Shown: piece by piece, positions 1 to 6,415 of the stretch
Layout of the letters: every line of letters begins with the position of its first letter
Numbering within the stretch: position 1 is the stretch's first letter
Source of the DNA: Actinomycetes bacterium
GTDB lineage: Bacteria > Actinomycetota > Acidimicrobiia > Acidimicrobiales > RAAP-2
Assembly (NCBI GenBank): GCA_021801615.1
Contig: JAJYXS010000030.1
Location: 1-9,280 of the forward strand
DNA length: 9,280 nt
Reading direction: 5' to 3'
Translations under genes and position numbers: made by a program
The notes under the pieces: model-generated
Seen by the model: only the letters and a program-made list of their open reading frames with translations
Database searches by the model: none
What the model was told of the DNA's origin: nothing

Positions 1-93
1 ACCGTCGTGTCCGACGCGCACCACGTCGACCGCGGCTACGAGGACCTCGCCGGCGCCCTCGCCTCGGTCGGCGCGCCGGTCCAGCGGCGTTGA
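1..93 (+). CDS. murA: UDP-N-acetylglucosamine 1-carboxyvinyltransferase (MurA), C-terminal end only
   Basis: Only the last 30 codons are inside the window, read in frame 1 up to TGA at 91-93. The peptide contains VDRGYEDLAGALASVGA and ends PVQRR. This matches the very conserved MurA C-terminus (H-[IV]-D-R-G-Y-E-x-L-x-x-x-L-x-x-L-G-A), so recognition rests on a short but distinctive stretch. MurA transfers enolpyruvate from PEP to UDP-GlcNAc, the first committed step of peptidoglycan synthesis, in the cytoplasm. The active-site cysteine loop lies upstream and cannot be checked. The stop overlaps the TTG start of the next gene (TTGA, 90-93), so the two are probably co-transcribed and translationally coupled. 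Confidence 0.8.
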   Translation, partial: TVVSDAHHVDRGYEDLAGALASVGAPVQRR

Positions 94-1151
94 GCCCCCG
101 CCACCCGACACCCGGCCAGCTGCTCGCTGCAGCGGTCGCGGGGGACCGGGTCGCGCTCGCGCGGCTGGTCTCGATCGTCGAACGCGGAGGTGCGCCGGGC
201 GGCGAGGTCGCCCGCCTCGCGTACGCTGCCACGCCCCCCTACACGGTCGGGATCACGGGCGCGCCCGGGTCGGGCAAGTCCACGCTCACGAACCAGCTCG
301 TGAGCGTGGCGCGTCGCGGCTGGCCTCCGGCGGGCGAGCGGACGGCGCTCGAGCCGGTCTCCCAGGTCGGCGTGCTCGCGATCGACCCGTCGTCGCCCTT
401 CTCGGGAGGGGCGATCCTCGCCGATCGTGTCCGGATGCAGGAGCACGCGACGGACCCGTCGGTCTTCATCCGCTCCATGGCGACGCGTGGGCATCTCGGA
501 GGTCTCGCCCTCGCCGTTCCCGACGCCGTGCGCGTGCTCGGCGCAGCCGGTCTCCCGCTCGTCATCGTCGAGACGGTCGGAGTGGGACAGATGGAGGTGG
601 AGGTGGCGTCGGCCACGGACACGACCGTGGTGGTGGTCACGCCGGGCTGGGGCGACGCGATGCAAGCGAGCAAGGCCGGGCTGCTCGAGGTCGCGGACGT
701 GTTCGTCGTCAACAAGGCCGACCGACCGGGCGTCGACGAGGCCCGCCGCGACCTCCAGCAGATGCTCGACCTTTCGGCGCCTGCCGATTGGCGCCCGCCC
801 GTGCTCCCGACCGTCGCGACCGCCGGCAGCGGCGTCGCCGAGCTCTGGGCGACCGTCGCCGGGCACCGCGCGCACCTGGAGCAGACGGGCGCGCTGGAGA
901 AGCGGCGCGAGGCGCGCCTCTCCCAGGAGCTGCGCCGCGTGCTGGCCGCCCGCCTGCTCGAGGAGGTGGGCGGCCTCGCCACGGGAAGCGGGTTCGCCGA
1001 CGCGGTCCGCGCGATCGCCGATGGAAAGCTCGATCCGTACCGTGCGGCAGAGGACCTCCTCGCCGGTCGGCGCCCGAGCGGCGGGACGGCGCCCGAGCGG
1101 CGAGCCGGCGCCCGAGCGGCGAGCCGGCGCCCGAGCGGCGAGCCGGGATGA
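90..1151 (+). CDS. meaB: MeaB/ArgK-type GTPase, acyl-CoA mutase chaperone
   Basis: This 353-residue protein belongs to the MeaB branch of the G3E P-loop GTPases. It shows Walker A GAPGSGKST (57-65), AIDPSSPFSGGAIL (97-110), FIRSMATRGHLGGL (126-139), ETVGVGQMEVEV (161-172), PGWGDAMQASKAG (185-197) and the base-recognition motif NKAD (208-211). In the family, MeaB binds B12-dependent methylmalonyl-CoA or related mutases, gates adenosylcobalamin loading and protects the enzyme from inactivation. No mutase gene is visible here, so the partner is unknown. The TTG start at 90 is chosen because it overlaps the murA stop and gives the usual family N-terminus; no clear ribosome site is seen. The ordered domain ends near residue 327. 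The last 26 residues, rich in R, A, P, G and S, are encoded by a 19-bp tandem array. The stop overlaps the treS ATG (ATGA, 1148-1151). Confidence 0.9.
   Translation: MSPRHPTPGQLLAAAVAGDRVALARLVSIVERGGAPGGEVARLAYAATPPYTVGITGAPGSGKSTLTNQLVSVARRGWPPAGERTALEPVSQVGVLAIDPSSPFSGGAILADRVRMQEHATDPSVFIRSMATRGHLGGLALAVPDAVRVLGAAGLPLVIVETVGVGQMEVEVASATDTTVVVVTPGWGDAMQASKAGLLEVADVFVVNKADRPGVDEARRDLQQMLDLSAPADWRPPVLPTVATAGSGVAELWATVAGHRAHLEQTGALEKRREARLSQELRRVLAARLLEEVGGLATGSGFADAVRAIADGKLDPYRAAEDLLAGRRPSGGTAPERRAGARAASRRPSGEPG
1068..1143. repeat. 19-bp tandem array, 4 copies, spanning the meaB end up to the treS start
   Basis: Four consecutive copies of CGGCGCCCGAGCGGCGAGC lie at 1068-1086, 1087-1105, 1106-1124 and 1125-1143. 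Copies 2 to 4 are identical; copy 1 ends GGGA instead of GAGC. Because 19 is not a multiple of three, successive copies are translated in different frames, and three copies make a 19-residue cycle in MeaB. All three forward frames are open through the array. It stops four bases before the treS ATG and therefore also forms the treS leader, where no clear Shine-Dalgarno sequence is seen. It contains GGCGCC palindromes that may fold in mRNA. Near-identity of the copies suggests recent slippage expansion. Confidence 0.95.
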
Positions 1152-2965
1152 GCGCGACCGTTCCCTCGGGGAGCTCCGGCGATCCCTCCCACCACTGGTT
1201 CCAGCACACGGTCTTCTACGAGGTGCTCGTCAGGGGGTTCTTCGACGCGAACGACGACGGGACCGGGGACCTCGCCGGTTTGCGCGCGAAGCTCGACTAC
1301 CTGCAGTGGCTCGGGATCGACTGCCTGTGGCTGCTGCCGTTCAATCCCTCTCCCATGCGAGACGGCGGTTACGACGTGAGCGACTTCTTCCAGGTGCACC
1401 CCGACTACGGCACGATCGGCGACCTGGTCGCGCTCGTCGAGGACGCGCACCGACGGGGGATCCGCGTGATCGCGGATCTCGTGATCAACCACACGAGCGA
1501 CCAGCACCCGTGGTTCGTCGAGTCACGCTCCAGCCGGACGAACCCGAAGGCGGACTGGTACGTCTGGAACGACGACGACAAGCGCTGGCCGGAGGCAAGG
1601 GTCGTGTTCGCAGACGTGGAGCGCTCGAATTGGACCTTCGACGACACCCGAAAGCAGTACTACTGGCACCGCTTCTACTCCCACCAGCCCGACCTGAATT
1701 ACGACAACCCCGAGGTCGCTGAAGCAATGCTCGAGGTCGTCCGGTTCTGGCTGGACCTCGGGCTCGACGGGTTCAGGCTCGACGCGGTCCCGTACCTCTT
1801 CCAGCGCGACGGGACGAGCGGCGAGCACCTGCCGGAGACCCACGCGTACGTTCGCCGGATCCGCAAGCAGCTGGACGCCGAGTACCCCGGGAGGATCCTG
1901 CTCGCGGAGGCCAACGGCTGGCCGGCGGACGTCGCCGACTACTTCGGCACCGGAGACGAGTGCCATCTGTGCTTCCACTTCCCGCTGATGCCGCGCCTCT
2001 TCACGGCGGTCCGGCGCGAGCAGCGGTACCCGGTCACCGAGATCCTCTCGCAGACCCCGGAGATCCCCGACGGGTGCCAATGGGCGATCTTCCTGCGCAA
2101 TCACGACGAGCTGACCCTCGAGCAGGTGACCGACGAGGAGCGCGACTACCTCTTCGCCGAGTACGCGAAGGACCCGCGCATGAAGCGCCACATGGGCATC
2201 GGCCGGCGGCTCGCTCCGCTGCTCGACGGCGACCGCAGGTTGGCGGAGCTGCTCTACGCCCTCCTCCTGTCCCTGCCAGGGAGCCCCGTCGTCTACTACG
2301 GAGACGAGATCCTGATGGGCGACAACATCTATCTGGGTGACCGCGACTCGGTCCGCACGCCCATGCAGTGGTCGCCCGACCGAAATGGGGGCTTTTCGCG
2401 CGCGGACTTCGCTCGGCTCTACCTCCCTCCGCTCATGGACCCCGTCTACGGGTACGGCGCGGTCAACGTCGAGGCGCAGATGCGCAACCCCGGATCATTC
2501 CTCCACTGGCTTCGGGGGATGCTGGTGCAGCGCCGGTCCCTGCCGGTCCTCGGCGTCGGGAGGATGGAGGTGCTGGACTGCCCGAACCCTTCGATCCTCG
2601 CCTTCGTGCGCTCCGGCGAGGTCCTGGAGGCCTCGATCGCGGCCGTGCCCTCGACCGGCCAGGAGCCGGCCGTGCCCGTTTCGACCGGCCAGGAGCCGGC
2701 CGTGCCCGTTTCGACCGGCCAGGAGCCGGCCGTGCCCGGGCACAGGTCCCAGGCGGTCCTGTGCGTCCACAACCTGAGCCGCTTCGCGCAGCCGGCGCTG
2801 CTCGACCTCGCGCCCTGGGAGGGGATGCGTCCCGTAGAGGTGCTCGGACGGGTCCCGTTCCCAGCTGTCGGCGCCGAGCCGTACCCGCTCGCGCTCGGTC
2901 CGTACGGCTACTCGTGGTTCGAGCTGTCGGCGAGCGTCGAGCCCCTCGGAGCCCAGGAGCCGTGA
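1148..2965 (+). CDS. treS: Trehalose synthase (maltose alpha-D-glucosyltransferase), GH13
   Basis: The 605-residue protein is a GH13 (alpha/beta)8-barrel enzyme of the TreS type, which interconverts maltose and trehalose in the cytoplasm. Visible motifs are DLVINHTSDQHPWF (110-123), SNWTFDDTRKQYYWHRF (160-176), GFRLDAVPYL with nucleophile D212, LLAEANGWP with acid/base E254, FLRNHDELTLE with stabiliser D320, SLPGSPVVYYGDEI (375-388) and RTPMQW (403-408). All three catalytic acids are present, so it should be active. The C-terminal beta domain resumes at AVLCVHNLSRF (536-546) and ends GPYGYSWFEL. Residues about 490-535 form an insertion dominated by three STGQEPAVPV repeats, where family members have a much shorter loop. 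The ATG overlaps the meaB stop. The frame is open further upstream, but family homology begins only after 1148. The stop overlaps the GTG of the maltokinase-like gene, the usual partner of TreS. Confidence 0.95.
   Translation: MSATVPSGSSGDPSHHWFQHTVFYEVLVRGFFDANDDGTGDLAGLRAKLDYLQWLGIDCLWLLPFNPSPMRDGGYDVSDFFQVHPDYGTIGDLVALVEDAHRRGIRVIADLVINHTSDQHPWFVESRSSRTNPKADWYVWNDDDKRWPEARVVFADVERSNWTFDDTRKQYYWHRFYSHQPDLNYDNPEVAEAMLEVVRFWLDLGLDGFRLDAVPYLFQRDGTSGEHLPETHAYVRRIRKQLDAEYPGRILLAEANGWPADVADYFGTGDECHLCFHFPLMPRLFTAVRREQRYPVTEILSQTPEIPDGCQWAIFLRNHDELTLEQVTDEERDYLFAEYAKDPRMKRHMGIGRRLAPLLDGDRRLAELLYALLLSLPGSPVVYYGDEILMGDNIYLGDRDSVRTPMQWSPDRNGGFSRADFARLYLPPLMDPVYGYGAVNVEAQMRNPGSFLHWLRGMLVQRRSLPVLGVGRMEVLDCPNPSILAFVRSGEVLEASIAAVPSTGQEPAVPVSTGQEPAVPVSTGQEPAVPGHRSQAVLCVHNLSRFAQPALLDLAPWEGMRPVEVLGRVPFPAVGAEPYPLALGPYGYSWFELSASVEPLGAQEP
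2641..2740. repeat. 30-bp in-frame tandem array inside treS (3 full copies plus a partial)
   Basis: Three 30-base units lie at 2651-2680, 2681-2710 and 2711-2740. Units 1 and 2 are identical; unit 3 differs only at its last two bases. A 10-base partial copy (GGCCGTGCCC, 2641-2650) precedes them. The period is a multiple of three, so each unit adds STGQEPAVPV (TreS residues 502-531) and copy-number change keeps the frame. The inserted peptide is Pro/Gln/Glu-containing and likely flexible. It sits in the C-terminal beta-sandwich domain, away from the catalytic barrel. Nucleotide identity between copies points to recent duplication. Confidence 0.95.
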
Positions 2966-4242
2966 GCGGGCCCGCACCGCTCGGCGGGGTGCTCGCGCGC
3001 TGGCGAGAGCAGCACTCGCACGCCCCCGTGCTCGGAGACGTGATCGAGGTCGTCGACGTGGAGGTCCTTCGCCTGGGGCGTCCGGGCGTCGTCGACGTCG
3101 TCGCCGAGATGGACGGCCGCCTGGCGCATGCGGTTCTCGGCATCCGGCGCCCCGGCGACCAGCTCCGGTCCCTCGGCGGGGCGGAGGAGCCCGCCTTGGG
3201 CACCGTCGAGGACGCCGACGGGGAGGGGCTCGTGGTCGACGCGCTCCACGTCGCCGACGCGGCCCGTGTGCTCCTGGAGACGGTCGCGGGGCTCTCGGGC
3301 GGCGCGAACGGCGACCTCGAGACGGTCTCGGTCGTCCGCGACGACGACGAGGCGACCGCGCTCGCGTTCGACCGCCGCTACCTGCTCACGGTGTTCCCCT
3401 GGCTATTCCGCGGGCCACACCCGGGCGCGGCGCTCCTCGCCGGTCTGGACGAGGCAGGCTTCAACCACCTGCCCGCGCCCGTCGCGTTCTGGCGCCGGGC
3501 AGGGCGAGACCTCGGCGTCGTCCAGGAGCTCCTCTCCGGCGCCTCGAGCGGGTGGGCGCTCGCGATCGGCTCGCTCCGTGACGTGATCGCGTCCGGCGTG
3601 CAGCCTGCCGCCGCAGGAGGCGACTTCGCCCCGGAGGCCCTCGCGCTCGGCACCATGGCGGCGCGGATGCACGTGGCGCTGGACAGGGCGTTCGGGAGGC
3701 GGGCCGGCGACGTCGCCAATTGGGTGGACGAGCTCGGCCCGGACGTCCTGGCCGCGGCGGCAGAAGGGCAGCGATCGGGCTTCGCGGCCACGTCGGCCGA
3801 GGACCTGCTCGCCTCGCTGCGGCGGTCCGGGTTGCGCCTGCCGACCATCCGGACGCACGGCGACCTCCACCTCGGCCGCGTGGCGCGTACCGACCACGGG
3901 TGGGTGCTCGCGGATTGCATGCCGGGCGGGACCGCGCCGGGGACCGAGGAGCCGCTCTTCCGCTGCCCCCTCGCAGACGTGGCAGATCTCACCTGGTCGC
4001 TGTGGCACGCGGCGCAGGTCGCGGCAGGTGAGCGGGGGCCCGCTTCCGTCGGACCGGCTTCCTCCGAGACGGCGCTCGCGTGGCAGGCGCGCAACCGGCG
4101 GGCGCTCCTCGCCGCCTACCTCGCCACCCCCGGCATCGGACCGCTCCTCCCGGCGGACCGCAGGGTCGTGCGCCGGCTGCTCGCGATGTTCGAGCTCGCG
4201 CGCGCCGCGCGCGGCCCTTCGGAGCCCGCGCCGGCGCGCTGA
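2962..4242 (+). CDS. Maltokinase-like protein, probable pseudokinase partner of TreS
   Basis: This 426-residue protein follows treS by a GTGA overlap; GGAG at 2948-2951 is a plausible ribosome site 10 bases before the GTG. It aligns with actinobacterial maltokinase (Mak/Pep2, which makes maltose 1-phosphate from maltose and ATP): FDRRYLLTVF (136-145), GFNHLP (166-171), VVQELLSGASSGWALA (186-201), GGDFAPEALALG (219-230), RTHGDLHLGRV (297-307) and DVADLTWSLWHAA (339-351). Catalytic features are altered. As recalled from mycobacterial Mak, EQSNTS is lost, the lysine of LKVFRR is T143, NPDIE is HPGAA, HLGQ is HLGR (R306) and DFEGEP is DCMPGG (318-323). D301 and D318 remain. The N-terminal RWYAGK-like motif and the last roughly 25 residues (RPGWLPIPL region) are also missing. 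It may have a scaffolding or regulatory role with TreS, or changed activity. The family assignment is confident; loss of activity is inference. Confidence 0.75.
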   Translation: MSGPAPLGGVLARWREQHSHAPVLGDVIEVVDVEVLRLGRPGVVDVVAEMDGRLAHAVLGIRRPGDQLRSLGGAEEPALGTVEDADGEGLVVDALHVADAARVLLETVAGLSGGANGDLETVSVVRDDDEATALAFDRRYLLTVFPWLFRGPHPGAALLAGLDEAGFNHLPAPVAFWRRAGRDLGVVQELLSGASSGWALAIGSLRDVIASGVQPAAAGGDFAPEALALGTMAARMHVALDRAFGRRAGDVANWVDELGPDVLAAAAEGQRSGFAATSAEDLLASLRRSGLRLPTIRTHGDLHLGRVARTDHGWVLADCMPGGTAPGTEEPLFRCPLADVADLTWSLWHAAQVAAGERGPASVGPASSETALAWQARNRRALLAAYLATPGIGPLLPADRRVVRRLLAMFELARAARGPSEPAPAR

Positions 4243-4319
4243 GCAGGCTCGGCCAGCCGCCGCTGCAGGCCGCCGCGCGACGTGAAGGTCCACAGGGCTC
4301 GGGAGGCTCGCGGGTCGTG

Positions 4320-4345
4320 GCGTATGCCAGAGTTGGCCCATGCGC
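4320..4345 (+). promoter_or_regulatory. Candidate hairpin enclosing the pfkA start codon
   Basis: GCGTATGCCA (4320-4329) can pair with TGGCCCATGCGC (4334-4345) around a GAGT loop. This gives ten base pairs, one of them G-U, with a two-base CC bulge. All three bases of the pfkA ATG (4340-4342) would be paired. No Shine-Dalgarno sequence is seen just upstream, so the structure could limit initiation if the transcript starts upstream. If the gene is instead transcribed leaderless, the left arm would be absent from the mRNA. TATGCC at 4323-4328 is a weak -10 candidate for that case. Confidence 0.35.
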
Positions 4346-5389
4346 ATCGGAGTCCTCACCGGGGGCGGGGACTGCCCCGGGCTGAACGCGGTCATCAGGG
4401 CAGTGGTCATCGCCGGCGACCGGTTGCACGCGGACGAGACCGTCGGGTACCTCGACGGCTGGCGGGGCGTGATGGAGCGCCGCAGCGTGCCGCTGGAGCC
4501 CGGGCGGGTCGAGGACCTCCTCACGCGCGGCGGGACGATCCTCGGCAGCTCCCGCACGAACCCGTTCGCGGGCGACGACGGCCCTCGCCTCGTGGTCGAC
4601 CACCTCGCCGCCGACGGGGTCGACGCGCTGGTCGCGATCGGCGGTGACGACACGCTCGGCGTGGCCCAGCGGCTCGGACCTCTCGGGGTCCGTGCCGTCG
4701 GCGTGCCGAAGACGATCGACAACGACCTTTCGGGCACCGAGGTGACCTTCGGCTTCCACACCGCGGTGGAGACCGCGACCGAAGCCATCGACCGCCTTCA
4801 GACGACGGCCGAGTCGCATCACCGGGTGATGGTGTGCGAGGTGATGGGCCGTCACGTGGGCTGGATCGCGACGTACGCGGGCATCGCCGGCGGCGCCGAC
4901 GAGATCCTCGTCCCCGAGGTCCCCTTCGAGGTCGCCGAGGTCTGCGAACGCATCAGCCAGCGCCATGAGCGGGGGCACTACTCCTCGGTGGTGGTCGTCT
5001 CGGAAGGCGCGCTCCCCGCGCCCGGCCCCGACCTCGAGTCCGCGAAGGCGGCCACGACCTCGCGCGTCGTCGACCAGTTCGGCCACGTGCAGCTGGGCGG
5101 CATCGGAGCGTGGCTCGCGACAGAGATCGAACGGCGCACCGGCTACGAGTCGCGCCACACGACCCTTGGGCACATCCAGCGGGGCGGGACGCCCACCGCC
5201 TACGACCGCGTGCTCGCCACGCGCTTCGGCGTCGAGGCGGTCGCCGCGGTGCACGACGGGGCGTTCGGCAAGATGGTGGCGCTCCAGGCGGGCCGTATCG
5301 TGCGCGTCCCGCTCGAGGAAGCCGTCGGCCGTCCCAAGTCCCTCGACCTCGAGCTCCTGACCGAGGTCGCCGCGCCTTTCTTCGGCTGA
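4340..5389 (+). CDS. pfkA: 6-phosphofructokinase, predicted pyrophosphate-dependent
   Basis: The 349-residue protein is a group-A phosphofructokinase, phosphorylating fructose 6-phosphate to fructose 1,6-bisphosphate. It begins MRIGVLTGGGDCPGLNAVIR. It also shows AIGGDDTLGVA (99-109), VPKTIDNDL (122-130) with catalytic base D127, MGRHVGW (169-175), SEGALP (221-226) and GHIQRGGTPTAYDR (277-290). Numbering coincides with the E. coli enzyme over the first half. Position 104 is Asp and position 124 is Lys, where ATP-dependent E. coli PfkA has Gly at both. In this family D104 with K124 marks pyrophosphate-dependent enzymes such as that of Amycolatopsis methanolica, while Streptomyces ATP enzymes keep G104. 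PPi use, hence reversibility, is therefore predicted but untested. The 97-base gap after the maltokinase-like gene shows no strong terminator. The gene converges on galT. Confidence 0.93.
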   Translation: MRIGVLTGGGDCPGLNAVIRAVVIAGDRLHADETVGYLDGWRGVMERRSVPLEPGRVEDLLTRGGTILGSSRTNPFAGDDGPRLVVDHLAADGVDALVAIGGDDTLGVAQRLGPLGVRAVGVPKTIDNDLSGTEVTFGFHTAVETATEAIDRLQTTAESHHRVMVCEVMGRHVGWIATYAGIAGGADEILVPEVPFEVAEVCERISQRHERGHYSSVVVVSEGALPAPGPDLESAKAATTSRVVDQFGHVQLGGIGAWLATEIERRTGYESRHTTLGHIQRGGTPTAYDRVLATRFGVEAVAAVHDGAFGKMVALQAGRIVRVPLEEAVGRPKSLDLELLTEVAAPFFG

Positions 5390-5411
5390 TCGGCGCGGCG
5401 GCTCTCAGCCG
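5366..5411. terminator. Overlapping inverted repeats between convergent pfkA and galT (candidate bidirectional terminator)
   Basis: GTCGCCGCGCC (5366-5376) pairs with GGCGCGGCGGC (5392-5402), giving an 11-bp stem with one G-U pair and a 15-base loop that holds the pfkA stop. A second inverted repeat, CGGCTGA (5383-5389) with TCAGCCG (5405-5411), has a 7-bp stem and a 15-base loop, and contains the stop codons of both genes. The two stems interleave and cannot form together. Neither is followed by a T-tract, so intrinsic termination is uncertain, though position between two convergent stop codons fits a terminator. Confidence 0.45.
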
Positions 5412-6415
5412 GCGTGGACCGGGACGCGCAGCTGCTCGGCGGCCTGCTCGGGGTTCACGATGTTGATCGCGACCCCGGTCCCGAGCTCGAAGCCCGCCCG
5501 GGTCGTGGCCTTCGGCCACACGTGCACGTGCCAGTGGTACTGGTCGTTCACGCGGTAGGGCGCGGAATGGAAGACGAGGTTGTAGGCGACGTCGCCGATC
5601 AGGTCGCGGAGCTGCCCGAGGCACGTCTTCAGCGCGAGCCCCACCGAGACGAGGTCCTCGGTCGGGCTGCGGTACAGATGCGGGGTGTGGTGGCGAGGCA
5701 CGACCAGCATCTCGTAGGGGGTCGCGCTCCAGAACGGGCACACGACCACCACCCGGTCGTCCGCATGGATGACGCGGTAGCCCTCCGCCTCCTCGGCCTC
5801 GATGGTCGTGCAGAGCAGGCAGCTCTCGGCGAACCTGGCGAAGCGCGCCTGCTCCTCGGCGAGCTCGCGCGGGACGAAGGACATGCCGAGGAGCTGGCCG
5901 TGAGGGTGCTCCAGCGACGCGCCCGCCTCCCGTCCCGAGTTCACGATCGCCTGGCTGTAGCGGAGCGAAGGGTGCTGGGAGTGCTCCTCGATACGGTCGC
6001 GCAGCGCGGCCATCACGAGCCCGGTCTGCTCGTTGGACAGCATGGACCACGACGCGTCGTGCTCGGGCGACAAGATGAGGACCTCGTGGATGCCGCCCGC
6101 GCTCGCCTGGGTGAAGACCGGCCCTCTGTTGGTGACGACGAACGGCTCGTCGCCGTAGAAGGCCGGGTACAGGTTCGGCACGACGCGCACGAGCCACCCC
6201 CCGCTCGGCCCATAGGTCTCGAGCGCCGGCGGGCTGTCCTCCTCGTGGCCGGGGCAGAACGGGCATGGTCGGCTCGTGTCCGCCTGGATGTCTGGGTTGC
6301 GGACCACGAACGCCTCGGGTCGCTCGGCCCGTCTCGTGCTGACGACCACCCAACGACCCGTGAGCGGGTCGAGCCTCAGCTGGCTCGCCTGGGACCTCTC
6401 ACCTGCTGGCTCCAC
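5405..6415 (-). CDS. galT: Galactose-1-phosphate uridylyltransferase
   Basis: Read from the GTG at 6415 this is 336 residues, a normal length for GalT, which exchanges UMP between UDP-glucose and galactose 1-phosphate in the Leloir pathway. It opens near LRLDPLTGRWVVV, the usual GalT N-terminus. It shows the zinc pair CPFC (51-54), GGIHEVLILSPEHD (107-120), INSG-like VNSGREAGASLEHPHGQ with the HPH nucleophile site (170-172), a second CLLC pair (199-202), and YHWHVHVWP near the C-terminus. The catalytic HPH is intact. The frame stays open upstream, with an ATG at 6514 that would add 33 Arg-rich residues without family similarity, so the shorter start is preferred. Neither start has a strong ribosome site. 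No galK or galE is visible. It converges on pfkA and diverges from the membrane-protein gene. Confidence 0.93.
   Translation of the reverse strand: MEPAGERSQASQLRLDPLTGRWVVVSTRRAERPEAFVVRNPDIQADTSRPCPFCPGHEEDSPPALETYGPSGGWLVRVVPNLYPAFYGDEPFVVTNRGPVFTQASAGGIHEVLILSPEHDASWSMLSNEQTGLVMAALRDRIEEHSQHPSLRYSQAIVNSGREAGASLEHPHGQLLGMSFVPRELAEEQARFARFAESCLLCTTIEAEEAEGYRVIHADDRVVVVCPFWSATPYEMLVVPRHHTPHLYRSPTEDLVSVGLALKTCLGQLRDLIGDVAYNLVFHSAPYRVNDQYHWHVHVWPKATTRAGFELGTGVAINIVNPEQAAEQLRVPVHAG

Noticed and set aside
1068..1143. Possible CRISPR-like array
   Set aside because: Units are directly abutting with no spacers, and the unit is shorter than CRISPR repeats; it is a tandem repeat.
788..1147. Upstream extension of treS in the same open frame
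   Set aside because: The translation is low-complexity Arg/Pro/Ala, lies over the MeaB core in another frame and shows no TreS similarity. The ATG at 1148 fits the family start.
427..1722. Long + frame crossing the end of meaB and start of treS
   Set aside because: Arg/Ser/Pro-rich shadow product. It matters only as the frame meaB would enter if one 19-bp unit were lost.
2962..4242. Maltokinase-like gene as a decaying pseudogene
   Set aside because: The frame is intact over 426 codons with normal third-position GC bias and coupled to treS, so retained function as a divergent protein is more likely than decay.
4243..4339. Terminator or small gene between the maltokinase-like gene and pfkA
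   Set aside because: Only weak short stems (for example GGCT/AGCC) and no T-tract or plausible short reading frame, apart from the hairpin at the pfkA start.
3403..4788. Long open frame on - across the maltokinase-like gene and pfkA
   Set aside because: It crosses two well-supported + strand genes and encodes an Arg/Ser/Pro-rich shadow peptide.
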